From Craspedostauros australis (lineage: Eukaryota; Bacillariophyta; Bacillariophyceae; Mastogloiales; Achnanthaceae), in contig JAMXDE010000021.1 in NCBI GenBank assembly GCA_026770025.1, positions 992,001-1,056,000 on the forward strand: a stretch of 64,000 nucleotides of DNA, in the 5' to 3' direction. Position numbers and translations under genes: made by a program. A model generated the notes under the pieces. That model was not told where the DNA came from. It made no database searches and saw only the letters and a program-made list of their open reading frames with translations. Shown in pieces: positions 22,924 to 32,260 of this stretch. Numbering within the stretch: position 1 is the first letter of the stretch; every line of letters starts with the position of its first letter.

Positions 22924-24153
22924 TCAGCTTCACTTATGCTTCAGCTCTGATATGGAGCTGATCTGCAGGGTGGGCAATGACGGGCAATGGCGGAGTGCGG
23001 TGACAAGGGGATGCGATTAGGGAACGGGAACGGGATTGGGGAACGCCATCATACAGCATGGCATGGGACATAGGACCATGGTAAATGAGCAATGCGGAGA
23101 GGTAGTTGCGAGACGTTAAGAATCATCGCGGGCGAGCACAACGAGAGGCGGCGGACAGCACTCGCACGCAGCAACAGCAACCGTGAGGTGCGCCGCACGA
23201 ATCGTCATCAGTACCGGCACAACGCCGCCTGCTGATTTCTGCGTCCTCCCGACTCAACGAAGCTCCGTCGATCAGATAAATACCAAGGCAGAAGCAACAA
23301 CAGCAACAACAACAGCAACAGAAGCAACAACAGCAACAACGACAACGAAAGCAAGACCCAAGGGAAGGGATCGCTTCGCATGGCCGGGCGTGCCAACGGA
23401 CACCCTCGGTTATCGGGATGTCCAAATCGCTCTTTTCATTTTTTCTACCACAGACGCACAAAATAAGGATGCGGATCATAAATACCAACCAACTATCACA
23501 TTCACACAGATTCCATGTAGACTGCCTGCATTTATTAATCCCATATCTACGGGTAAGTAGAGAGGCCGTCAGCTCGCGATGTCAGCCTGGCAGGCCTCCA
23601 TGGGCCGGGTTGCGCTGATTTGGGGGAGAATGCGTACAGTTTGGTATCTAGCTTGGATTGTTAGTATATGGATGAGTGTCTGTCCGTCCATCAGTCGCTG
23701 GTATCTTGGCACCAACCAACGACCACGATGAAGAAATGTACCGCACAAAATGGAGATTCTTGTTTTTGCGTTGTCAACACACATCAAATCCCTCCCAAAA
23801 TCCTTCCGCGTTCCATCATCTTTCGTCGCCTTCCTCCCAACCCACACTCGATCTCGTTCCTCTGCATCCATCAACAAACGCACAGACGCATCGCATCGCA
23901 TCGCATCGCATGATACTCCAGGGTGTAGCTTTATTGAAGCCACTTGCCATCAACAAGAGAGAGAGAGAGAGAGAGAGCAGAGTACTGAGGACAACGTTCC
24001 TGAAGCAAGCAAGATCGACGCAGGGCGTTGAAAGCGAGGGATATATTCAGTTCAAGCAGACCAATCGCGACATCATTTGCATTGTAACACAAGGACGCGC
24101 AAGACATCAGACTACTCCATCAAGACCACCGTAGCCTGCAGCAATAATCAAAG
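22924..24153. other. Intergenic with simple repeats
   Basis: No gene is seen. It contains a CAA/CAG-rich tract at about 23285-23350, gcatc repeats at about 23888-23910, and a GA run at about 23958-23978, all upstream of the RPAC1 gene. Confidence 0.6.
23285..23350. repeat. CAA/CAG-rich simple repeat
   Basis: Interspersed agcaac and agcaacaac units give poly-Gln/Thr/Asn-like open frames in every phase. It lies between genes and is not coding. Confidence 0.7.
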
Positions 24154-25735
24154 ATGAAAAAGGAGCACACAGGCTTCTACAATGTCACGGAAAGTGGATT
24201 GGAGTACAAGCATGTCAAGGCCGGTCCTTCACCAGCGCAGGACAAGGAAGAATTCGTAGAGAACTTTCGGTAGGTTCCTTCCTTGCGGTGGGCTTGGTCA
24301 CTCGCTCGCCTGCTTGCTTGGTTACTTGGTTCCGGTTGATTCATTTCATGCCCTGGTTGGTGGTCAGCCGCAATGTCGACTGTTTTGTCAACTGCAAGAG
24401 AAGTCAAATGCGACACTTCAGAATTGATTTCGTCACTTGCAGATTTTGCATTGGGTGCCTCTCACCTCATCCATCTCGTCTCATTGCATCGGATTGCTTT
24501 GCATTGAATCCACTTCTCTCGTATTCTATAATCGCACGACGACGATGATTATGACGATGATTATGACGATGGTCATGGCGGCATTGGTAATGGCAATTAT
24601 TATGGTATTGGCGATGGAAATCACTCCATTCATTTGCTCAACCATCTGGCGTCATGGCGACGATCCAACACTATCACACTATCACACTGTATCCAAACAT
24701 CTGCACACATAAAACGATCGCAGCAAGGGATTTGAATTGAATATATTGGAACAAAAGAAGCAGGAGCTGGTGTTTGAGCTTATCGGATGCGACGCCTCCT
24801 TCGCCAACGCGCTGCGACGGATCCTGTTGGCGGAGGTACCGACCATGGCGTTGGAGAATATATACATGTTCACCAACACCGGCCTCCTCCATGACGAAGT
24901 TCTGTCGCACAGGCTGGGACTCATACCGCTGGATGTGGACGCGCGGCTGTTCGATGATATCGAGGAGGGTGACGACGCGACAGATCGAAACACCATCGTC
25001 TTTGAGCTCAAGGTCACTTGCCCTGCCAAACCCAATGAGGAAGGCAAGACGGAGGACTCCATCATGGTGGCGGAGATTGAAGAGGAGATCGTGTCCAGGA
25101 ATCTGGATCTGGAGCGCTCCATCCTGGCGGCGGCAAAGAAGAGCGCCATCGAGACACCTGGACGGCCCTACACTAAGCACGTCTACTCTCGAGATTTGGT
25201 GTGGATCCCGCAGGGTGATCAGGAGGACCGCTTTCCGAACGGCATCAACACCGTATACGATGACATATTGATCGCGAAGCTGCGCCCGGGACAGTCGATC
25301 GAGCTGGAAGCGCACGCGCGAAGGGGAATAGGCAAGGATCATGCCAAGTACTCGCCTGTCGCCACCGCCTGCTACCGCCTGTTCACGGAAGTCGACCTGC
25401 TGGAGCCGGTGTACGATCAGCTTGCCGAGGATCTGGTGCACATTTACGAGCCGGGGGTGTTCGAGCTTGTGCCTTCGAAGCAGCCCGGCACGAGGGTGGA
25501 GGCCAAGGTCGTCAACCCGTACGCATGCACTATGTCCAGGAATTACATGAGAGTGCCGGAGCTCAAGAAGGCGATCCAGATGCGCCGCGTTCCCGACCAT
25601 TACGTATTTTCCATCGAGAGCGTGGCGAAGCAAAACCCCGCCATTTTGCTCGCCGAGGCTATTCGCGTCCTGCAGCAGAAGTGCGTCACGTTGATCGAAC
25701 TCACGGCTGAGCAGCAGCAGCAGCAGCAGAACTAG
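24154..25735 (+). CDS. POLR1C: RNA polymerase I and III subunit RPAC1 (AC40)
   Basis: RPAC1 is the alpha-like subunit that pairs with AC19 to assemble RNA polymerases I and III. Exon 1 is 24154-24269 and exon 2 is 24724-25735; the 454-bp intron has donor gtaggt and acceptor cgcag and splits an Arg codon. The 375-aa product is slightly longer than yeast or human (about 335-346). The alpha motif GCDASFANALRRILLAEVPTMA and HRLGLIPLDVD are diagnostic, and the insertion domain and second dimerisation part (FSIESVAKQNPAILLAEAIRVL) follow in order. The end is a short poly-Gln run (six Gln) encoded by a CAG repeat. POLR2C/RPB3 is the main alternative, but the lack of its Cys-rich zinc loop and the overall length favour RPAC1. 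Confidence 0.92.
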
Positions 25736-26197
25736 TACGAACCACAAGTAGAGACGCACTGTTGGCGCCGAAGTTTCACTCACCGTATGCAGATTGCTCT
25801 GGTCCAGCTCGTACAGTACTCTACCCTACTTTACTCTATGCAAGTTTGTGACATAGCATGGTGATGTTACGCGAATCGTCCCCTCCAGATTACTCTTACG
25901 TATGGTAAAACTCTCTTGGAAAGTGTCACGTGTTTGCACTGCTCTCTACCAATAGGATGATTTACTGAATCTAGCAATGTACTGGAACATGCCCTTTTGT
26001 ATGCCTCTCGTTCATTATGTGCGATTGTACTGGTACGACTATGTGCCGAGAAGTGAAGTCGAAACTCTCCCAAGAGTAGCTCGTATTGATATTCTGTGTT
26101 GTCCTATCCTGCGATATGACGCTCCTTGCCTGTTGTAATTTCAGCCTATCCGTACTCGTGCGAGTAAACATGTGAGACAGCTGGTCTGATGCGACAG
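25736..26197. other. Intergenic between convergent genes
   Basis: This 460-bp stretch lies between the RPAC1 and deubiquitinase stop codons. It includes gtactctaccctactttactc at about 25815. No gene is seen. Confidence 0.6.
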
Positions 26198-29100
26198 CTA
26201 ATGGAATTGGCGACGACGGTAGAATAGGACGTACGCCTTCGAACTGACCAAGTCTCTTTGCGGATTGTGGACTGGCGACACGCTTGAATCATTGAAAAGG
26301 CGCCATTCATCGGAGATGCCGACTTCGTCCCATTTTCGAGCATACGCAGTGTAGTGCCCACCGCCCATGGCACCCATGTGGTTCACCACTGCAAAGAGGT
26401 CGTAGTCCGATGGCACGGAGGGATCAACGAAGGAATCCTCCGGTCCTTCCCATTGGGCACAGTGCGGACCCATGTCGAGTCCGTCGAGGGGGAAGTCGAC
26501 GAGGGTGTTGAGCTTGTCACGTCGGAAGGTGTTCTTGAACTCGAACCGCTTCAGGTGGACAACCATGATGTTTGGAAGTCTCCACAGCTTCATGGTCTTC
26601 TGAGCTCGCACGTGATCCTTGCACTGCGAGCAGTACCATTTGTTGTTGCTGTCTAGCACTTCAGGATTGGTGAAGGCATCGAAGCAGTCGCTCAGGGTCA
26701 GATCGCGATGCTTTCTGGCATTCTGTTCCTGCGCTTTGACTTTGGCAAGGCTTGGATGCTCATTGTGTCGAAAGAAGTTCTTGAGAGACACAGTGGGTTG
26801 CAGTGCGAGGTCGAACTCGTCATCGCCCTCTGGATCACGCAATGGTGTACCCCATTCCAGCACCAAGAAGAGGAACGTGTTGGTGCATCCTGGCCCCAAG
26901 ACTTTCTTGATCGCCTCCTGCGAAAATCTCTGAAGGATGGACGCATCGTCGCTGGGACTGTCTTCATGGTCGTTGTCGTTCTCAGGGTTGTCCTCGCCGC
27001 TGGCGTTGTCGCGGCCTGTGAGGTCAACGGGTTCCTCATTTTCGGTGACCACTCGAATCTTGAGGAAGTCTTCCGGGTTGACGACCGCGCCGCCGTCAGG
27101 TTCATCGCCGAACGGAGCCGCAGCGTCAATGAGATGATGGACCGAATTCCACACATCGTCCCAGAGCTCGTTGCAGGTGCTCTCGGCGTCGAAGGAGAGC
27201 ATCAGCGGGAAGCCATGGATGGCCGATTTGGCCCGCGACTTCTTGTTCGGCTTGGTGTGAATCAGGTGGCGAACGATGGCATGGACCCACTTGTTCGTGT
27301 AGGGTGCGACCTCGTAACCGATGACCGGAACATGTGGCACGACATGGCCCAGCGGAATTCGCTCGTTGAGGGTGGCGCGGATCTGCGACTCCTGCACGGT
27401 GCAGATAATGAGCTTGGAAGGATCGATGCCGGACATGTCGCAGATGCTGCAGCGCAGATCTGCTATGGTGGACTTCTTGGAGAGCCTGAGCCCGTATCTG
27501 GTCGGCTTCTTGTCCTTGGTCGGGGTGTCCTTCGTGGTCTCGCGGAAGACATCGACGGAGAAGGAGACCATCTCGTTCTTCTGCGGTATCTCTAGCGAGA
27601 TGTGGTTGAAGTTATCGAAGGAGACCGATACTTTGGAGCATCGCGGACAGACGCACGTGGACTTGAACTGTCCGTAGAGGGTGTCCATGACGAGGCTGTC
27701 GTTGCGACGGCGGTGTGCATCCCAGGCCTCCGCGCCCGCGATGGCCATGTTGTGACCGTCGGTGACATCGGGCATGGTGACGTAGGGCGCGCGGCGAATG
27801 CGGTTGAGATCTTCGTGGAGGCCGTCGAGGAGGAAGGCGAGGAACTCCTGCGCGTCGTGCTGCTGGTAGCCCGCGAATCGTGGCGCGAAGCTGGAAATGG
27901 CGATCTTGAACTTGGTGGGAGACATCGAGGAAGCGCTGTGGCCTTGCAGCCAGAGCGCTCTGATCGTGGCGTGGTAGGCGATGGCGAGCTTGCCGCCGGT
28001 GCCGATCGGATTGTCCTCGTTGATGTCGTCCTTGAACTGTTCGGTGAGGAAGTATCTGGTGAGGGGCATTGCGTGGCTGAGCGCTTGGAGTGCCGAGTTC
28101 ATGAAGCACGTGTTGCCCAGGTTCGAGAGGCCGACGCAGCCAGCCCGTGCCCAGGGAATCGATTCGACCTTGTTGGCCTTGCACTGGACCTTGTGAATGC
28201 GCCAATGCAGGCGCTGGCAGGATCTGCTGCAGTAGTGCGCGATGCCGCAATGGGAGCACCACTTTGGCGCGCCCGGCGCGTAGCATGTTCTGCACCGCTT
28301 ATCCGTCAATACAATCTCGCCAGCCGGCGGCGCCCAGTGGGGATACAGGGCTATGTTGCCATGTTGCGTGGATCGACGGCAAATGGGCTTCGTCTCTTCC
28401 CCGTACCAATCTCGCAAGACTGAGTATACCTCACGCGAGACGACCTCGTAGTGATGCCCGCGAACAAGGTTTGGTCTGATCGGGCTGTGCTTCGGATGGT
28501 GATGCAGCTGCTGGTGATGATCCGTGGTGTACCACTGTGCCATGACGTTGTCCTGGCTGGAAGCAAAGAGGTGTGAGTTGTCAATCGGACCAGGCGAGTA
28601 GGAGCGATCCGCACGCATGCGAACATCGCTGTCGCTGTCGGTGTCCGAATCAGTGCCGCTGCTATCGGTGCCGTCGCTGCTGGCATGGTGGATGCCGTGG
28701 GTTGCAGAGGGCAGAATGGCCCCAGCAGGAAGGAGGTTCAGGATCTGCTGCACTCGCGCCTGCCCGTGGTCCTCCCCTCCCTGAATCCCGGACACATCGT
28801 AGAAGAAATCGACATGGCGGCACCACGCCTTCCACCATTGCCAATCGATGAGATAGAAGGCTTCGCCTGGCTTGGTTTCGTGGGGAGCAGTTCCAACACG
28901 TCTCGACAGCATCAATCTCTGCACAATCTGCTTTTGCTTGAATGGATCTGGCACAGGGCGCACTTGGGCAGTTGCGTCGACACCGTCGTTGCGGACATTG
29001 ATGGGCCCGTTGACAACTCGAGGGACGGACGAGAAGGAGCCGTTCATCTGTTCTTGATCTTGTCCATGGTGGCCATTGGTATTTCCATTGGTATTTCCAT

Positions 29101-29353
29101 TGGTATAGCCGTTGGTGTAGCTGTTGGTGTAGCTGTTGGTGTAGCCGTTGGTGTGGCCATTCGTGTGGCCGTGGGTGTGGCCGTGGGTTGGACCCTGGGG
29201 CTGTGTCTGAGCATGGTTGGGGTGGTGGCCGTTTGCTAGCTTGGCATCGGCCCTGTGCCCACGAGGTTGCGATGCCTGGCTGACCCTGCCATCAGGCGCG
29301 GTCGCTGGGCTTCCGTTCTCAACCAGCATGTCCTTTGGCTGCGGTCCGATCAT
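26198..29353 (-). CDS. Ubiquitin-specific protease with DUSP and MYND domains
   Basis: This is a deubiquitinating cysteine protease of the USP (C19) family, 1051 aa. I start at the first in-frame ATG (29353); the frame is open a little further up to a TGA at 29455-29453, with a possible acceptor near 29433, so a short upstream exon is possible. Order: a disordered N-terminus with a TNG/THG tandem repeat (about 55-95); a DUSP-like domain (about 140-335, split by a Ser/Asp-rich insert); a MYND zinc finger (about 352-390, CRTCYAPGAPKWCSHC then YCSRSCQ...HKVQC); and the USP catalytic domain with Cys box GLSNLGNTCFMNS (about 415) and His box GGGHYTAYARKW (about 998). The zinc-ribbon pair WYCSQCKDH is also present. 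Catalytic Cys and His are intact. The architecture recalls the USP4/11/15 group with an added MYND finger. Confidence 0.92.
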   Translation of the reverse strand: MIGPQPKDMLVENGSPATAPDGRVSQASQPRGHRADAKLANGHHPNHAQTQPQGPTHGHTHGHTNGHTNGYTNSYTNSYTNGYTNGNTNGNTNGHHGQDQEQMNGSFSSVPRVVNGPINVRNDGVDATAQVRPVPDPFKQKQIVQRLMLSRRVGTAPHETKPGEAFYLIDWQWWKAWCRHVDFFYDVSGIQGGEDHGQARVQQILNLLPAGAILPSATHGIHHASSDGTDSSGTDSDTDSDSDVRMRADRSYSPGPIDNSHLFASSQDNVMAQWYTTDHHQQLHHHPKHSPIRPNLVRGHHYEVVSREVYSVLRDWYGEETKPICRRSTQHGNIALYPHWAPPAGEIVLTDKRCRTCYAPGAPKWCSHCGIAHYCSRSCQRLHWRIHKVQCKANKVESIPWARAGCVGLSNLGNTCFMNSALQALSHAMPLTRYFLTEQFKDDINEDNPIGTGGKLAIAYHATIRALWLQGHSASSMSPTKFKIAISSFAPRFAGYQQHDAQEFLAFLLDGLHEDLNRIRRAPYVTMPDVTDGHNMAIAGAEAWDAHRRRNDSLVMDTLYGQFKSTCVCPRCSKVSVSFDNFNHISLEIPQKNEMVSFSVDVFRETTKDTPTKDKKPTRYGLRLSKKSTIADLRCSICDMSGIDPSKLIICTVQESQIRATLNERIPLGHVVPHVPVIGYEVAPYTNKWVHAIVRHLIHTKPNKKSRAKSAIHGFPLMLSFDAESTCNELWDDVWNSVHHLIDAAAPFGDEPDGGAVVNPEDFLKIRVVTENEEPVDLTGRDNASGEDNPENDNDHEDSPSDDASILQRFSQEAIKKVLGPGCTNTFLFLVLEWGTPLRDPEGDDEFDLALQPTVSLKNFFRHNEHPSLAKVKAQEQNARKHRDLTLSDCFDAFTNPEVLDSNNKWYCSQCKDHVRAQKTMKLWRLPNIMVVHLKRFEFKNTFRRDKLNTLVDFPLDGLDMGPHCAQWEGPEDSFVDPSVPSDYDLFAVVNHMGAMGGGHYTAYARKWDEVGISDEWRLFNDSSVSPVHNPQRDLVSSKAYVLFYRRRQFH
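29080..29196 (-). repeat. Coding minisatellite in the USP N-terminus
   Basis: About ten 12-bp units encode T-[NH]-[GS]-[HYN] (TNGH, TNGY, TNSY, TNGN). Unit boundaries are kept in frame, so copy-number change would not break the gene. Confidence 0.8.
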
Positions 29354-30020
29354 CGTCGCCGGGTGCTTCCGCTTTCCCAGCAACCTTCGCTGGTTTGTTG
29401 GGTGCTTGTCAATGGTGCTGTCGCTTGTCTGCAACAGGTGTGGAATGGTGGATCAATTGTGCGGGCTGCCAGTCTCTGGTGGTTGATGGAGGGAGTTAGT
29501 AGTAATGGAGGGAGTTAGTAGTAATGGAGGGAGTTGTGGATACTAATACACGTATAATAGTGGTAGTGGTAGTAGTGGTAGTAGTAGTAGTAGTCGAGTG
29601 ATGGGCAGAGACCACGACAGATGAAGAAGTGTCACGCGCGGTGAAACACAGAAACAACTTTTTGTGGGAATTTCGTCACCCAGAGAAGAAGACCAAAGAA
29701 GAACGCGCCGAAATGACCTTCGTGATGGCGCTGCGAGTGTTTGCAGAATACGAACAATGATACTTGTCAATGCAGGTGGAACAGATCGTGCTCTGCTTGC
29801 ACAAACGACATCATCGACATCATCCACGCTGTAACAATAACGCGAGGATGCCACTCCCAACATCCTCTGTTTGCAACGCAACGAGGAACCTCGCAGGATT
29901 TCTTGCACTCTCCGTGTTCTCTACACTCTTCTACAATAGTTGACACGGTGGAACACTCCCGTAGAACGCAGCGTGGACGATCAAACATTTCATCGTGGCG
30001 ATGTCCACATGCGGGATGAA
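29354..30020. other. Intergenic with short tandem repeats
   Basis: No gene is seen. It contains a 19-bp repeat (atggagggagttagtagta, about 2.5 copies, roughly 29482-29536) and a gta/gtagtg-rich tract (about 29560-29596). Confidence 0.6.
29482..29600. repeat. 19-bp tandem repeat followed by GTA-rich tract
   Basis: Two and a half head-to-tail copies of atggagggagttagtagta are followed after about 25 bp by a gtagtggtagtag simple repeat. They lie just upstream of the USP gene. Confidence 0.75.
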
Positions 30021-30112
30021 TAGGGAGATATCGCATGTAATTTGATGAGTCCCAGGGTCCAAAATAACCTGATAGAGACATTTATTTTGGGGGGTGGATG
30101 AGAATTTCGCTT

Positions 30113-30171
30113 CTTCAAATTACATGCCATGTCAAACGAAACTTTCGTTTGACATGCCATGTAATTTGAAG
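30113..30171. repeat. 59-nt near-perfect palindrome
   Basis: Two 29-nt arms (30113-30141 and 30143-30171) are inverted copies with one mismatch and a 1-nt centre. The arm contains catgtaatttgaag, which also occurs as a direct copy next to the terminal inverted repeat: 30034-30053 and 30158-30177 match at 19 of 20 positions. Confidence 0.9.
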
Positions 30172-30222
30172 AGTCCCGCCAAATACGAACTCCACGCGGA
30201 AGTAAACTGAATTGACAATTTT

Positions 30223-30510
30223 TTATCCAATCATAAGCGTGCATGTTTCTTCGGTTCGCATCTTCATTGTTCTTGAATTGCCTTGTTTCTTTCCTAGACT
30301 ATCGTTGATGTGAACGGTTCGAGTCAGCCATGTTGCAGCATGCACGAAGCTGATCCTTGCCTTTTCGCAGGCTTTGTCCTCAGGCAACCAATTCCACACA
30401 TGTCGAGACATGTTTTGGAGAAGTCGTAGTTGTTGTTTACCACATAGATTATAGTCTTTAACTATGCGCCGTAGGCGCTTTGTGACGCCTCGTTTTTCTG
30501 CATGAGTCAT
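30223..30510 (-). CDS. Hypothetical 95-aa ORF inside the inverted-repeat element
   Basis: This ATG-started frame encodes a basic, helical-looking protein (RGVTKRLRRIVKDYNLCGKQ, then LQNMSRHVWNWLPEDKAC) with ordinary composition. I recognise no family. It lies on the minus strand within the older element, in the same direction as the open segment at 35114-35562, so both could be remnants of one element-encoded gene cut by the retrotransposon. This is inference. Confidence 0.3.
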   Translation of the reverse strand: MTHAEKRGVTKRLRRIVKDYNLCGKQQLRLLQNMSRHVWNWLPEDKACEKARISFVHAATWLTRTVHINDSLGKKQGNSRTMKMRTEETCTLMIG

Positions 30511-30601
30511 CCGGCAGGAACGGATGATGTTGGGGAAGCTGCTGTCCTTGTGGTGTATTCGATTGTGTGCATTATATAGCGTGCATTAGATAGTGTAGGT
30601 G

Positions 30602-30621
30602 CAGTTAGAGCATGCATGTTA
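30602..30621. repeat. Target-site duplication, copy 1
   Basis: The 20-mer cagttagagcatgcatgtta directly abuts the (TAA)7 tail of the retrotransposon and is identical to 35092-35111. Confidence 0.95.
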
Positions 30622-30850
30622 TAATAATAATAATAATAATAACGCACAGATTATCCCCTCACACGAGGGTCGCCTCGAAAGCTTTAACGTCGCCGGCGTA
30701 CAGCGAGCCCATACGGGCCGACTGCGCTCGAACAACCTACCTAGATCTCTCACTCCTTGGTCTACCGCGGGTTGCCAATTCCACGGGCCATCAAACATAC
30801 CGCACTGGGCACGCAACTGTTGTCGCCGTGCACTTCGCATTCTTTTTCTG

Positions 30851-32260
30851 TCATGGTGGAAGACGCCGCTGCCGTACCTGCCTGCCTGCTATACGCTGTC
30901 GCGCCGCATACGTCTTCCGTTTTTGCCGCCGTCCAAGCGGACCTCTTGTTCGTCGCTGCAACCCTGCTCGTCGAGCTGCCCTGACATGCCAGACCCACCG
31001 CATCTGGTTCTGCGCAGACTGTGCCCGAACCGCTGCCTCTGTCGTATGAGTCAGCAGTGTGGTGTCGTCGCCACCGATGTCCTGTGTGCCTTTGCGCCAC
31101 TCGTCCTGTACCGCCTGCTTTGCTTCCCGGAAGATTTCGGCAGCTTCGGCCGCAACTTCGCTTTCATGCAGCACTTTGTTGCGCGCCATCCATGCTTTCC
31201 ACCTGACTTCCCAGAGCCCTGCCATAGCTTTCGCAATCCAATTCGCCGGCCGTCCGGGGCTATCGTTCGCCAGCATGGTGGATTCCTGAATCTTCTGCCA
31301 CTTTGCCGACCACCGTCCTCTTACCAGCATGCCCCAGCCTATCGCTGCTTGTTCCTCCACTGCTTTCCTCAGCTGTGGACCGCCATCGATAGATACTGTC
31401 CTGCCTTCGCTCCATGCACGCACCTGTCGCACAAGCTCTCTCACCATCATCCCATCTCCTCTTGCCGCCATCATCTGAGTCTCCCATTGCTTCAAAGCCT
31501 CGAGTCGCACCGCCACCGCCAGTGGATGTGCGCATTGCATCACATGCTCCGTGGTCTCTTCTTGATCTTTGCATATTGGGCACTTGTCATTGCTCCAAAA
31601 CCTCCATTTGCGCATGTTGCGCCCGACCGGCCCAAAGCTGCACGCGTGCTTCGCCACCCACTTCCGTCTCGACGGCTTCAGACTTGCCATTGCCAGTCGA
31701 GCTGCATGAACGTCGACCTTTCCTGCTTCCTCCTTTTGGAGCCGGCCTACTTTGCATTGCCAGTGTACTGTCCGTCGCCCCTGAATGCATCTTCGTAGCA
31801 TCGACGCCGTATCAGTGCACACCTTTCTCCCGCCGACCCATATCGCCCATTCCTGGTGGCACATTTCTTCGTCTTCACACGCCGCTGTCGCAGACTGAGC
31901 TGCCCCTGCGGCTTTGTCGACGTCGTCGTTCCACACTGCATACTCATCCTGTTTCACGCCTCGGTCCCGCTCCAGCTGATGGCCGTAGACATGCTTGTAC
32001 TTCAGCTGTACTGTCAGCCTCCGCTGGATACTTCGGATTTCGCGGAGCACGTCAAAGTGTTGCACTGACACGCCCACATCCCGAGTGTATTCCACAGCGT
32101 GAATCCCGGCCATCTTGTTGTCACACGCGACGATGATTTCCTTTCCTTGCACCGCTGGACCGGCCCCGTGCGCCTCTATGATCGCTTCAACCCTACGTAG
32201 GGCTTGCAGGATGCCACCTATCTCGGCTCTGTATGCGCTCTTACCTCCTCGCGCCCTGGG
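30851..32260 (-). pseudogene. Rest of RNase H and zinc-knuckle C-terminus of the retrotransposon
   Basis: This continues the element after a frameshift at about 32245-32265. RNase H motifs SAYRAEIGG (catalytic Glu), IIVACDNKMAG (catalytic Asp) and a later Asp (NDDVDKAAG) are in order. About 200 residues on is a CPICKDQ...HVMQCAH zinc motif typical of retrotransposon C-termini, then a Trp/Arg-rich end. The frame is open further upstream to 32626, but that part is out of phase with the real domain. Confidence 0.8.

Noticed and set aside
26708-28423. Two long plus-strand open frames opposite the deubiquitinase gene
   Set aside because: They mirror the codon bias of the true USP frame, which has intact catalytic motifs.
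30310-30330. ggttcgagtc word resembling a tRNA B-box
   Set aside because: No matching A-box, no cloverleaf arms and no CCA-end geometry could be drawn around it.
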